Below, in pieces: positions 9,324 to 19,148 of a stretch of 64,000 bases of DNA. This DNA comes from Tuwongella immobilis (GTDB lineage Bacteria; Planctomycetota; Planctomycetia; Gemmatales; Gemmataceae). The DNA lies in NCBI RefSeq assembly GCF_901538355.1, contig NZ_LR593887.1, forward strand, positions 806,001 to 870,000. The letters are read 5' to 3'. The stretch's first letter is position 1. Each line of letters begins with the position of its first letter. Position numbers and translations under genes: made by a program. Below the pieces are notes generated by a model that was not told the DNA's origin, searched no databases, and worked only from the letters and a program-made list of their open reading frames with translations.

Positions 9324-10976
9324 CTACCGGGTTGGGTAATTCTCCGGCAACGGCGACCAGCCCAATTCCGGATCGCGGATCAGGTCAAACCGTGTCGATT
9401 CGCCCACGAGCGTCAGTCGCCACAACTTCGGATGGACATTCCATTTCAGAAATTGATCGACATTCTTCCGCGATAGCGTCGTTCCGAGCAAGCACAATTG
9501 CCGCAATTGCGGCATGGGGTGGTCTTGCGCCAAACTGCGCAGCCAATCGATTGTCTCGGGCATGGTTTCGATCACCAGCCGCCACAGCGATTGCCCCACT
9601 TGCCCGGCCAGCAAATTCCGCATCGGTTGCAGTTGCTCCTCCGCCTCCGAGCGGCGCAATTGCAGCCAGAGTTCCTTCAACGATTGCAAGCCATGCCCCT
9701 GCGACAGCATGGTCAGATGCTCTGCGGCGAACGAACTGGAGCGGATATCGAGCCGTTCCAAGCGGTTGAGATATTCCGAATTGCTGATTTGTTCGATGGT
9801 ATCTTCCGAGGGCAACAGATACGACATATCCAAATTGCGGACGTTGGCCAACGCGGGCCATTGCAGAAATTGTCGGGTGGTCTCCGGTTGCAATCCCATC
9901 GCCCACAATTCCAGGGTGTGCACGTGCGAATTCCGCGGCCAATTCTTCACCAACGCATCCATCACTTCGGGAATGATCGTTTCGCGGGATCGCAGATGCA
10001 GCTCGTGCACTGGTGCCCCATCCGCGAACGTCGCCCAGTCGGTTGCTTCATCCGCGCTGAGTGGTTCCCCTCGAAGGGTGATGGTTTCCCGATTCGCCAG
10101 CCAATCGCGCCATTTGCCGCTTCGGGGGCGGGCATTCGGTGCCGACCCGCACATTTCGTTGATGGTCAATTCCCGCACCTGCGAAAATACCGGTTTCTGT
10201 GCGATGGCATCCTCGGTGATCGCATCGAGTACCCAGCGTTCCGTTTCGGGTTGGTCGCGCTGCTCGGCCCGGCGACTGATCGTGAGCCGTTGAACCCGCA
10301 TCTCCGGTGCCTGATTGCCAAACTGCCCGATGCCCGAATAGGCCGATTGTCGAAAGGTCAATCCCAGCGAATGAATGCGATTCCAATTCGCATGCCCGGC
10401 GAGGTCCATCCACATCTCGGGAGAGGCCGAATCGAAACGGAGTTCGAGAATCCCCAGCGATGGGAACTCCGACATTTGCGAAAATGCCTGAAACGGCCGC
10501 CGAGTCTGCGTGGCGTTGACATTCAATTGCAACCCCACCAGCCGCTGCGCCACGCCAGATTGTAGCAGCGTGCGAACTTGCCGCACTCCAATTTCGCTAA
10601 TCGCCAGCATCAATGGCCCGGATTCGTTGGCCAATGTCTCGGCCTGGGCACGGAAATTGCGGAAATTCGAGAATGTCTTCCAACCGGGCAGCCCGCGAAA
10701 GGAATGATACTGCCACCCGCTTGGCCCCGCTGGCATCCCGGTGGAGTGGCCCATTTCGAGCCAGTGAATCACCTCCGGAGTGAGTGCCCGATCCGCTGCT
10801 TCCATCCACAGCAGATAGTCCGGACTGGCCGGAGTCGCCTGATCGGCGTGGTAGACGGCCCGCAGAAATTGCGCCGCGGAGAGCCGTCCCTGTTCCTCCA
10901 GCAGATCCGCATACGCCAAGACACTCACGCCATCGGGATCGAGATAGACACTGGTCAACCGGTCATCCGCGTTCAT
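9324..10976 (-). CDS. Large TIGR02996-like leucine-rich-repeat protein
   Basis: A 550-residue soluble protein. The N-terminus (SVLAYADLLEEQGRLSAAQFLRA) is a diverged TIGR02996 domain with ADL replacing the usual ADW. The remaining 450 residues hold irregular, widely spaced LRR-like units (for example LNRLERLDIRSSSFAAEHL and LRQLCLLGTTLSRKNV), more degenerate than in the 8013-9218 neighbour. The ATG at 10976 is the first Met in frame. It is probably cotranscribed with the downstream paralogue. The role is unknown; interaction scaffold is inference from the repeat class. Confidence 0.75.
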   Translation of the reverse strand: MNADDRLTSVYLDPDGVSVLAYADLLEEQGRLSAAQFLRAVYHADQATPASPDYLLWMEAADRALTPEVIHWLEMGHSTGMPAGPSGWQYHSFRGLPGWKTFSNFRNFRAQAETLANESGPLMLAISEIGVRQVRTLLQSGVAQRLVGLQLNVNATQTRRPFQAFSQMSEFPSLGILELRFDSASPEMWMDLAGHANWNRIHSLGLTFRQSAYSGIGQFGNQAPEMRVQRLTISRRAEQRDQPETERWVLDAITEDAIAQKPVFSQVRELTINEMCGSAPNARPRSGKWRDWLANRETITLRGEPLSADEATDWATFADGAPVHELHLRSRETIIPEVMDALVKNWPRNSHVHTLELWAMGLQPETTRQFLQWPALANVRNLDMSYLLPSEDTIEQISNSEYLNRLERLDIRSSSFAAEHLTMLSQGHGLQSLKELWLQLRRSEAEEQLQPMRNLLAGQVGQSLWRLVIETMPETIDWLRSLAQDHPMPQLRQLCLLGTTLSRKNVDQFLKWNVHPKLWRLTLVGESTRFDLIRDPELGWSPLPENYPTR

Positions 10977-11317
10977 GCGAGATTCTCAAGGTTGAAGGGC
11001 AGCCCATATTGCCGAACGTGACACCCCATTTTATCCCACCGGTTCGGGAAATCCGCTGCGAAATCCCCCCGATCTCGGAAATTTCAGTACTCCAACAACG
11101 GTCACTGAATCCCCGAATCCGACCCATTCCGCCGAGACACGCCGATTGGCGAGCGATGCCGCAGGTCGTGCCACGATTCCGCAATCGCCCATTGCCGCGC
11201 TGGGTCGGCAGTGCGACGATGGAGATGGGATTTCATCCCGCAGAATGGCATCGACGCCATCGACCGAAATCCATCGAAATTCCTGCGGGAATCGCTCCGT
11301 CCACAGCGAAGGAACCA
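10977..11317. other. Intergenic region, no gene seen
   Basis: A 341-bp gap between divergent genes. One plus-strand frame stays open through it, but the translated sequence is Arg/Pro-rich and lacks any domain, so I read it as non-coding. It should hold the promoters of both neighbours; I could not identify convincing -35/-10 pairs. Confidence 0.5.
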
Positions 11318-11926
11318 ATGATGCAAATTCAGAATCCGCTTCGATTCGCGATGGGTGGCCTTTGTGCGGCCCTGCTGCTCTCCGTGACACTGGCACAATC
11401 ACCGCTCGATCCCGCTTCGCCCAACGCCGCCCCCCAATCCCCAGCCCCCATCGGCAAGGGGAAGATGGGCAAGGGCAAAATGGGCCAAGGAAAGATGGGG
11501 AAAGGCAACGACCCCACGTTTGTGGCCGATCGAGACACGTTCCATTACCTGCTGAGCAATCATGACTCGATTCAACGCACGGTGAAACTGCTCAAAAACG
11601 GGGTGGAGACGGTGACCGAATCCGACCGACCCGAGGTGGCGAAGAAGATTCAAGAGCATGTGCCCGCGATGTACGAACGGCTCAAATCCGGCAACGGCGT
11701 CCGCTATTGGGACCCGCTCTTCGCCGAGGCGTTCAAGCACGGCAAGAAAATGAAAATGGAGATCACCCGCACCGAAAAAGGGGTGAAAGTGGTGGAAACG
11801 TCCGATCAGCCAGACGTCGTGCGGATCATCCAAGCTCACGCCGAAGTCGTGTCCCGTTTCGTGAAGCACGGCTTCGCGGAAGCCGAGAAAGAACACCCCG
11901 TCCCACCCATCCCCGACAAAAAATGA
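11318..11926 (+). CDS. Secreted protein with Lys/Gly/Met linker and an internally duplicated domain
   Basis: A 202-residue protein with an N-terminal signal peptide (hydrophobic 12-27, ending near LAQS). Residues 46-63 are a low-complexity GKGKM-type linker made of 15-bp DNA repeats. The rest is a tandem duplication: about 77-126 and 135-186 share the pattern (N/K)GV-x-(T/V)V-x-x-SD-(R/Q)P-(E/D)V...IQ-x-H, plus His/Phe-rich flanks. I recall unnamed conserved proteins with this pattern in other bacteria but know no function. The ATG at 11318 follows GAAGGAACCA; a second ATG comes directly after it. A periplasmic location is inferred. A terminator follows at 11959. Confidence 0.8.
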   Translation: MMQIQNPLRFAMGGLCAALLLSVTLAQSPLDPASPNAAPQSPAPIGKGKMGKGKMGQGKMGKGNDPTFVADRDTFHYLLSNHDSIQRTVKLLKNGVETVTESDRPEVAKKIQEHVPAMYERLKSGNGVRYWDPLFAEAFKHGKKMKMEITRTEKGVKVVETSDQPDVVRIIQAHAEVVSRFVKHGFAEAEKEHPVPPIPDKK

Positions 11927-11958
11927 TCACGGAACCGTGACAATTGACATACCCAACC

Positions 11959-12005
11959 GATGGCTCCGGTCTCGAATCTTCCGAGACTGGAGCCATCGTT
12001 CTGAA
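11959..12005 (+). terminator. Long hairpin terminator
   Basis: A 16-bp stem (11959-11974 with 11982-11997, one G-T pair) around a 7-nt loop, followed by GTTCTG. It lies 32 bp after the stop of the secreted-protein gene. Confidence 0.7.
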
Positions 12006-12157
12006 CTGGCAACGTTCTGCTGATGTTTGCTGGATTGAATCGGAAGGTTTTTCGCAATTCACCCCCAATTCGTTGACGATGATCGGTGTATTGGGAGTGT
12101 GAATAATCGCGTAACGAGTTCCAATCATGATTTGATCTGGAACAATGGAGCAACGGA

Positions 12158-13171
12158 ATGATCCAACCGCAGGCGATTGTTTTTGCACTCGGTTGCGCTG
12201 CTGTCATTGCATGGCTCGGGATTGTATGGATCGGCTGGAACTGGAAGAGCATCGGTCGGTCGGTGAACGAATTGGGGGTCAAGATCGCGGCGGCAATCGT
12301 GAAATTGGTCGCCGCGATTGCATCGGTGGGGGGAACCTACGCTGCTTCCCAGAAAGAAGCCTGGTGGTTGCCAGTAATTGTTGGATTGTTCTGTTTGTTT
12401 TCTTGGGAATTTTTAGAAAAATTGGTTGATAATCGTGTCAAGGCGATGGATCGACTCGACAAGCAGGCTCTCCAAACGGCGCTTTCCGAAGTGAAAATCC
12501 GGACGGAACTCCTGACGATTTTTCGCAAATCAGTTGTCGACAAGCTCAAGCGTCTCTTGCAGAAACTGTCGAATCGTCGAAAGCGTTCGAGTCTTCCGGT
12601 GTTGAGAAGTGCGTTGATTCCAGAACAGCATTTGACGGATATCTTGACTAATTTGGGGGGGGGTCTTTCGGCACAGCTTCCAGAAGATGCGAAAATTCAG
12701 GCCAATTTTCGATTGGCGATTTTTGTCGCTCGTGAAGGACAACTTCATCCGCGAGTTGTGGTAGATTTGAATCACCCAGGCGAGCAACGATTGGCCTCGT
12801 GTCGGACGCATCCTGAGCGGTTTTGTTTGAGTGCCGAAGGAGCGGTTTCCCATGCGGTGTTGTCCATTCGACAGAGGAAGCATTTGATTGTGGAGGATTG
12901 TCTGACTGCTGCTGAAACAGGCACCTTTTTTTATTTTGAGGATGCTCAAAAGCAGTATCTTGCTTCGTTGGTAGCGAATTATTTGGGAGAAGTCATTGAT
13001 GAAGATGGGCAGTCCAAATCTGCCTCGCTCGTGATCGATACCAACACCGCCGGATTTTTTCGGGATGAGAATCGAATATCGTTGGAATTTTGTTTGAGAG
13101 AATTTGCAACCCGGATCAAACTGGAACTCGCGTTGCATGCCATGTTGAGTCAACGAGGGGCGAAATCGTGA
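12158..13171 (+). CDS. Membrane-anchored hypothetical protein with a GAF-like C-terminal region
   Basis: A 337-residue protein of unknown function. It has a transmembrane helix at about 5-27, a second hydrophobic segment (about 44-60) and a third (70-86), then a basic, probably coiled linker (about 95-150). The soluble C-terminal domain (about 160-330) has the look of a GAF-type sensor fold, with a late SLVIDTNTAGFF strand followed by a helix; this fold call is tentative. The gene is visibly more AT-rich than its neighbours. Its stop overlaps the start of the next small gene in GTGA, indicating translational coupling. Confidence 0.75.
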   Translation: MIQPQAIVFALGCAAVIAWLGIVWIGWNWKSIGRSVNELGVKIAAAIVKLVAAIASVGGTYAASQKEAWWLPVIVGLFCLFSWEFLEKLVDNRVKAMDRLDKQALQTALSEVKIRTELLTIFRKSVVDKLKRLLQKLSNRRKRSSLPVLRSALIPEQHLTDILTNLGGGLSAQLPEDAKIQANFRLAIFVAREGQLHPRVVVDLNHPGEQRLASCRTHPERFCLSAEGAVSHAVLSIRQRKHLIVEDCLTAAETGTFFYFEDAQKQYLASLVANYLGEVIDEDGQSKSASLVIDTNTAGFFRDENRISLEFCLREFATRIKLELALHAMLSQRGAKS

Positions 13172-13323
13172 AAATCCTGACCTCCAAGCAGCAAGAATCG
13201 CGTGCTCGCAAACAGAAACAGCGTATCGAAGCCCTGCGCAAGGCGATGGCGAAGGATCTGGAAATGTTGCAACGCATCATTCGCAAGGCGGAGCAACCCA
13301 AGTCGGGAGCGGATGCGAAGTGA
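13168..13323 (+). CDS. 51-residue basic coiled-coil protein coupled to the upstream membrane gene
   Basis: It starts at GTG 13168, whose last two bases are the first two of the preceding gene's TGA stop (GTGA overlap). The product (MKILTSKQQESRARKQKQRI at the N-terminus) is a highly charged Lys/Arg/Gln-rich helix with heptad-like Leu/Met/Ile spacing in the second half. It lacks Cys and membrane segments. The tight overlap suggests it is made with, and may bind, the membrane protein upstream; that is inference. No family recognised. The same frame is open further upstream, but that part overlaps the membrane protein. Confidence 0.6.
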   Translation: MKILTSKQQESRARKQKQRIEALRKAMAKDLEMLQRIIRKAEQPKSGADAK

Positions 13324-13364
13324 GGCGGTTGGGGTGAGATGGCTGCGAATGGGAATGCGAACGG

Positions 13365-13410
13365 GAGCGTGGAGCCAGTTCCGGTGGAAGGCTCCACGCT
13401 CACTCGTTTT
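13365..13410. terminator. Shared terminator between convergent operons
   Basis: GAGCGTGGAGCC (13365-13376) and GGCTCCACGCTC (13390-13401) form a perfect 12-bp stem with a 13-nt loop, followed by ACTCGTTTT on the plus strand. It is 42 bp after the small gene and 30 bp beyond the tkt stop on the other strand. Confidence 0.75.
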
Positions 13411-13430
13411 GTGAGGCGGAATTCGGGAAA

Positions 13431-15536
13431 TTACTTCCCGATCAGCGATTTGGCGGCTTCGGCGATCTTGGCGGCGGAGAAGCCGAAGTGCTTCAGCAAG
13501 TCCTTGATCGGAGCGGAAGCGCCGAAGGTGGTCATGCCGATGATCGCGCCGTGCAGGCCGACATATTGATGCCAGCCCAGCGGGGAGCCAAGTTCGACGG
13601 CGACACGGGCGGTGACGCTGCTGGGCAGCACGCTTTCGCGGTAAGCGGCGTCTTGGGCGTTGAACAATTCCCAGCACGGCATGCTGACAACGCGGGCGTT
13701 GATGCCTTCCGCTTTGAGCGATTCAAACGCTTCGACGGTCATGCCGAGTTCGCTTCCAGTGGCGATCAGAATCACTTCCGGGGTGGCTCCGGGGACGGCG
13801 TCGGCGAGAACGTATGCCCCCTTGGCGGTGCCGGCAGCCGGGGCGTACACGCTGCGATCCAGCGTCGGCAGGGCTTGCCGCGACAGAATCAGTGTCACCG
13901 GATGATGCGTTTGCTGCAAGATGACCTTCCAGGCTTCGGCCACTTCGTTGGCGTCGCCGGGGCGGATGGTCAGCATGCCGGGGACGGCACGCAGCGAAAT
14001 CAGTTGCTCGATGGGCTGGTGCGTGGGGCCATCTTCACCGACCCCGATGGAATCGTGCGTGAAGACGTGAATCACGGGCAAGCCCATGAGTGCACCGAGG
14101 CGAATGGCGGCCTTGGCGTAGTCGCTGAAAATCAAGAAGCCCGAGCCATACGGACGGAGATTGCTGAGCGCCATGCCGTTGAGGATGGACGCCATGGCAT
14201 GTTCGCGGATGCCGAAGTGGAAGTTTCGGCCCGCGTGGTTGCTGGGCTGGAAGTCGCCCGCGCCGTCGAAGGTGAGACGGGTCTTGGTGGACGGTGCCAA
14301 GTCGGCCGAACCGCCGATCAACCAGGGGACATTCTTGGCGATGGCGTTGAGGACTTTGCCGGACGAATCGCGGCTGGCAATCCCCTTGGCATCGGCGGGG
14401 AAGGTCGGAATGTCTTTGTCCCAACCGGCGGGCAGCGTGTGGTGGGCCATTTGCGACCACTGCGCGGCCAGTTCGGGGTACTTGCTGGCGTAGTCGGCGT
14501 AGGTGGCATTCCAGGCATCTTGGGCGGCTTGGCCACGGGCACCCATCACCGCTTGGAAATGCTCGGCGACGCCTTCGGGCACCAGGAATTTGGCATCTTC
14601 GGGCCAGCCGTAAAAGGCTTTGGTGCCTTTGATTTCGGCATCGCCCAGCGGTTCGCCGTGCGCGCCGTGCGTGTCTTGCTTGTTGGGGGCACCCCAGGCG
14701 ATTTTGCTATCGACGATAATCAGCGTCGGGCGGCCCTTGGTGGCTTTGGCGGTGGTGAATGCGCGGGCGAGCATGGGCATGTCGTTGGCGTCGGCGACCC
14801 GCAGCACGTTCCAGTTGTATCCCAGGAATCGCGTGGCCACATCTTCGCTGAAGGCCAGATCGGTCTTACCTTCGATGGTGATGCGGTTGTTGTCGTAAAT
14901 CCAGGTGAGATTATCCAGCTTCAGGTGGCCGGCGATGGAGGCGGCCTCGGCGGCGACACCTTCCATCAAGTCGCCATCGCCACACAGCGCGTAGGTGTGG
15001 AAATCGAACAGATTTTCGAATCCCGGCTTGGCGAAATGGGCATTGCACCAGGCACCGGCAATGGCCATGCCGACGCTGTTGGCCACGCCTTGACCCAGCG
15101 GGCCAGTGGTGGTTTCAATCGCCTTCACCAAGTGCGATTCGGGGTGGCCGGCGGTCTTGCTATTGAGCTGACGGAATCGCTTGATTTCATCCAGCGAAAT
15201 GGCCGGGGCGCTGGTCGGCTTGCCATCCGCGCCAACTTCTTTGACTCCCGCCAGATGCAGCAGCGAATAGATGAGCATCGACGCATGGCCGACCGACAGC
15301 ACGAAGCGATCGCGGTTGGGCCATGTGGGATCGGCGGGGTTGTACTGCAGGAAATACTGCCACAGCGTATAGCCGACCGGTGCCAGCGCCATGGGAGTTC
15401 CGGGGTGACCGGAATTGGCAGCTTGCACGGCGTCCATCGAGAGCGTGCGGATGGTATTCACACAAAGCGTGTCGATGGGTTCCACGCGGAAGGTCGGAGC
15501 CGAAACCGTGGGTTGCACGCCCTCGCTAGCGGACAT
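13431..15536 (-). CDS. tkt: Transketolase
   Basis: A 701-residue thiamine-diphosphate enzyme that moves two-carbon ketol units between sugar phosphates in the pentose phosphate pathway. Length and domain order are standard: N-terminal TPP domain with GHPGTPMALAP and the GDGDLMEG...DNN cofactor motif, central pyrimidine-binding domain with FGIREHAM and THDSIGVGEDGPTHQP, then the C-terminal domain (LIATGSELGM). The ATG at 15536 is preceded by GAGGA at a good distance; a TTG two codons upstream is less likely. Monocistronic by appearance, with a hairpin at each side. Confidence 0.98.
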   Translation of the reverse strand: MSASEGVQPTVSAPTFRVEPIDTLCVNTIRTLSMDAVQAANSGHPGTPMALAPVGYTLWQYFLQYNPADPTWPNRDRFVLSVGHASMLIYSLLHLAGVKEVGADGKPTSAPAISLDEIKRFRQLNSKTAGHPESHLVKAIETTTGPLGQGVANSVGMAIAGAWCNAHFAKPGFENLFDFHTYALCGDGDLMEGVAAEAASIAGHLKLDNLTWIYDNNRITIEGKTDLAFSEDVATRFLGYNWNVLRVADANDMPMLARAFTTAKATKGRPTLIIVDSKIAWGAPNKQDTHGAHGEPLGDAEIKGTKAFYGWPEDAKFLVPEGVAEHFQAVMGARGQAAQDAWNATYADYASKYPELAAQWSQMAHHTLPAGWDKDIPTFPADAKGIASRDSSGKVLNAIAKNVPWLIGGSADLAPSTKTRLTFDGAGDFQPSNHAGRNFHFGIREHAMASILNGMALSNLRPYGSGFLIFSDYAKAAIRLGALMGLPVIHVFTHDSIGVGEDGPTHQPIEQLISLRAVPGMLTIRPGDANEVAEAWKVILQQTHHPVTLILSRQALPTLDRSVYAPAAGTAKGAYVLADAVPGATPEVILIATGSELGMTVEAFESLKAEGINARVVSMPCWELFNAQDAAYRESVLPSSVTARVAVELGSPLGWHQYVGLHGAIIGMTTFGASAPIKDLLKHFGFSAAKIAEAAKSLIGK

Positions 15537-15614
15537 AGGCAATTCCTCGCTACGTTAGGTTTATTCGAATCGATCGTCTTGGGGGCATGATAGGAACTGC
15601 CCCGAAAGCAGCAA

Positions 15615-15640
15615 GCCCGTTCCCACGAATGAGAACGGGC
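15615..15640 (-). terminator. Hairpin downstream of lgt
   Basis: GCCCGTTC (15615-15622) pairs perfectly with GAACGGGC (15633-15640) over a 10-nt loop. On the minus strand it is followed by GCTTGCTGCTTTC, mildly U-rich. It lies 110 bp past the lgt stop and before the tkt start region. Confidence 0.55.
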
Positions 15641-15749
15641 AATAATCGAGACTTGGGGGGACCGTTGGGCTGGCTCGATGGAGCGAATCGGGGGCGGATT
15701 CCGGCGGGCAGAACCCGGCTGCCAGTCGCCGACTCGCGCCGATTGTCGA

Positions 15750-17081
<1,332 letters not shown>

Positions 17082-17455
17082 GGTCGCCCCTCATCATCGT
17101 GCGAATCCAATCGGGAGGTTCCCGCAGTGTCTAGCATAGCGATCCAAGCCAAATGCGACGATGCCAGTTCTGGCCGACCGCGGCGGGAGTGGAGATGAGT
17201 CGCGACGATAGAATTGTGTTATCTTGGTGATAAGATCGTTAATTTGGGATGTTTCGATCGACTTCCTCATTGGATTCTCATCTTCCAAAACGCTACAATC
17301 TTCGTTGATCGAATCGGTTGGGATCATTGACCTGCCCGAGCTTCTCCCGTCGTGGCATGAAAATTGTTGTCGTTGCCTGAAAAAAAAGGCAATCCGATGA
17401 CCAATGGACGCCATGAACCTGGGCCATTCCTGGGGGATCGCCCCCCCTCTGTAGA
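17082..17455. other. Divergent intergenic region
   Basis: 374 bp between lgt (minus) and the MASE1 sensor gene (plus), more AT-rich than the genes. It contains a short stem (TTGCC 17373-17377 with GGCAA 17388-17392) around an A-rich loop. Promoters for both genes must lie here; I could not define them. Confidence 0.4.
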
Positions 17456-19033
17456 ATGGAAAATCGAGTGTTTCAACAGCTGAATTCTGCAGATGCGCCA
17501 CCCCGATTGGCCCATCCGTTGGTGCTGATGGTGATGTATTTTGCTGCCGCTGAGATCGGCCATTTCCTCTCCTTTGCGGGGAGTTTTGCGTCATTCTGGC
17601 CACCCAGCGGCGTGTATGTCGGGTTTCTCTTAGTCACCCGAGTGTCTCAATGGCCGATGCTCTGTCTGGCCGCAATCCTTGGCAATCTGGTGTCCGATAT
17701 CGGATTCCACGGAAAAACCCTGCCGGTAAGCCTCGCATTCTCATTGGGAAATACCCTTGAAGCGGTGGTCGGCACCTGGTTGACTCGTCGATGGATGAAC
17801 GAACCGTTTACCTTCCAGAAGTTACGGCATGTCACGATCTTTGCCCTGGTCAACGCTGCCATCGCACCATGCATTAGTGCATCCATCGGCGCGGGGGTCG
17901 TCGCTTGGCATTTCGGAGCGGATTACGCGCAAGCCTGGTTCCGATGGTGGGTGAGCGATGTCATCGGGGTGATTGTGGTTGGCCCGTTTGTGGTCAAATT
18001 CCTGAAATATTGGTCCCGCGTCTCGTTGGAATCGCTCAGTTGGTTGCGATTGCTGGAAATGCTTTCGTTATTCTGTGCGACAACGCTGTGGGTGACGTAT
18101 GTCTTTAGTCAGGATCACTATCCGCTCTCGTGGACGGTGTCGCTGATGCTGCTGTGGGCGGCGATGCGCTTTGAAGTCCGCGGCGTGATTCTCAGTGTCG
18201 CTGCCATGACGGTGATTGCGGTCTATCAAACCGCTCTCGGACACGGCCCATTTGCCGCGTTAGACTCGGTCGAATTCGGTGTGTCCATGGTGCAACTCTA
18301 CATTGCCGCCAATACGTTCACTTTTTTGCTGGTGAGTGTGATTGTCAGCGAACGCACCGCCGCCAGCCGTGCGGTGGCCCAAAGCGATGCCCGATATCGC
18401 GACCTATTCGAGAATATGCAGGAATTGGTCGCCCTCGTCGGTTCGGGAGCCGAAATTCAGTTCGCCAACCGAACCTTCTATGAACGACTCGGCTACACTC
18501 CCAAAGCGGTTCTGGGGACATCGTTGCTCGACCTGGTCCATCCCGACGATCAGGAGAAAATGCGGGCGTTATTTCGGCGGTTCGCGATTGGCGATCACTT
18601 CACCGAAATCGAATTGCGGCTCCGCACGCAAGCGGGCGAAGAGATGATTGTCAAAGGCGATTTATCGCTGCAATTGGTCGATGGTCAAATCGGGCATGTG
18701 CGGGTGATTTTCCACGATATCACCATCCGCAAGCAGGCCGAAGCGGAAGTCACGCGATTGCAAACCGAGTTGCAAGAACGCGTTGCGGAACTGGAAGCCG
18801 CCATCGACCGGGTGAAAGAACTTCGCGGCCTGTTCCCGATTTGTGCGTGGTGCAAGAAAATTCGCGACGATGAAAATTATTGGCACGAGGTCGAGAATTA
18901 CATCGCTTCGCATACCGATGCGCAGTTTACACACGGGATCTGCCCAATTTGCATTGCCAAGGTGATGCGCGAGATGGAAAACGGACCACCCACCCCGCCA
19001 CACACTCGGAAACTGCCGCCGAATCATTCCTAA
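17456..19033 (+). CDS. MASE1-PAS membrane sensor with a C-terminal Cys-rich module and no output kinase
   Basis: A 525-residue sensor. Residues 1-300 form an eight-helix-type MASE1 membrane sensor (note FWPPSGVYVGFL). Residues about 305-430 are a PAS domain (ARYRDLFENMQELVALV; HPDDQEKM; FHDITIRKQAEAE). A coiled coil (432-460) leads to a C-terminal module with ICAWCKKIRDDENYW and HGICPICI. That CxxC...CxxC module is common at the ends of response regulators and sensor proteins, but its role is unknown to me. No histidine kinase, GGDEF or EAL domain is present, so the output is unclear. It converges on cysC through a shared terminator. Confidence 0.85.
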   Translation: MENRVFQQLNSADAPPRLAHPLVLMVMYFAAAEIGHFLSFAGSFASFWPPSGVYVGFLLVTRVSQWPMLCLAAILGNLVSDIGFHGKTLPVSLAFSLGNTLEAVVGTWLTRRWMNEPFTFQKLRHVTIFALVNAAIAPCISASIGAGVVAWHFGADYAQAWFRWWVSDVIGVIVVGPFVVKFLKYWSRVSLESLSWLRLLEMLSLFCATTLWVTYVFSQDHYPLSWTVSLMLLWAAMRFEVRGVILSVAAMTVIAVYQTALGHGPFAALDSVEFGVSMVQLYIAANTFTFLLVSVIVSERTAASRAVAQSDARYRDLFENMQELVALVGSGAEIQFANRTFYERLGYTPKAVLGTSLLDLVHPDDQEKMRALFRRFAIGDHFTEIELRLRTQAGEEMIVKGDLSLQLVDGQIGHVRVIFHDITIRKQAEAEVTRLQTELQERVAELEAAIDRVKELRGLFPICAWCKKIRDDENYWHEVENYIASHTDAQFTHGICPICIAKVMREMENGPPTPPHTRKLPPNHS

Positions 19034-19049
19034 TCCGTGGCCGACCATG

Positions 19050-19097
19050 CCAAAAACCGATCCCCGGCGATTGGAGTTCGCCAGGGATCGGTTTTGG
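19050..19097. terminator. Bidirectional intrinsic terminator
   Basis: CCAAAAACCGATCCC (19050-19064) pairs with GGGATCGGTTTTGG (19084-19097) with one bulged A, and the stem continues inside through GGCGA/TCGCC around a 7-nt loop. The A-run on one arm and T-run on the other give a U-tract in both directions, fitting the convergent sensor and cysC genes. Confidence 0.8.
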
Positions 19098-19148
19098 CTG
19101 CCGAAATGGGCATCATCGGGGAGTCGGTTGCGATTCACCGATGGCGAA

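Noticed and set aside
10784-11317. Long 5' extension of the duplicated-domain secreted protein
   Set aside because: Overlaps the LRR gene antisense and is Arg/Pro-rich. The ATG at 11318 gives a clean signal peptide.
13488-15590. 700-codon plus-strand open frame opposite tkt
   Set aside because: Antisense to a clear transketolase; Gly/Ala/His-rich with no domain. A typical high-GC shadow frame.
17352-17372. Sequence resembling a sigma-54 promoter before the MASE1 gene
   Set aside because: TGGCA is present but the essential -12 GC doublet is not (TTGTT), so it fails the consensus.
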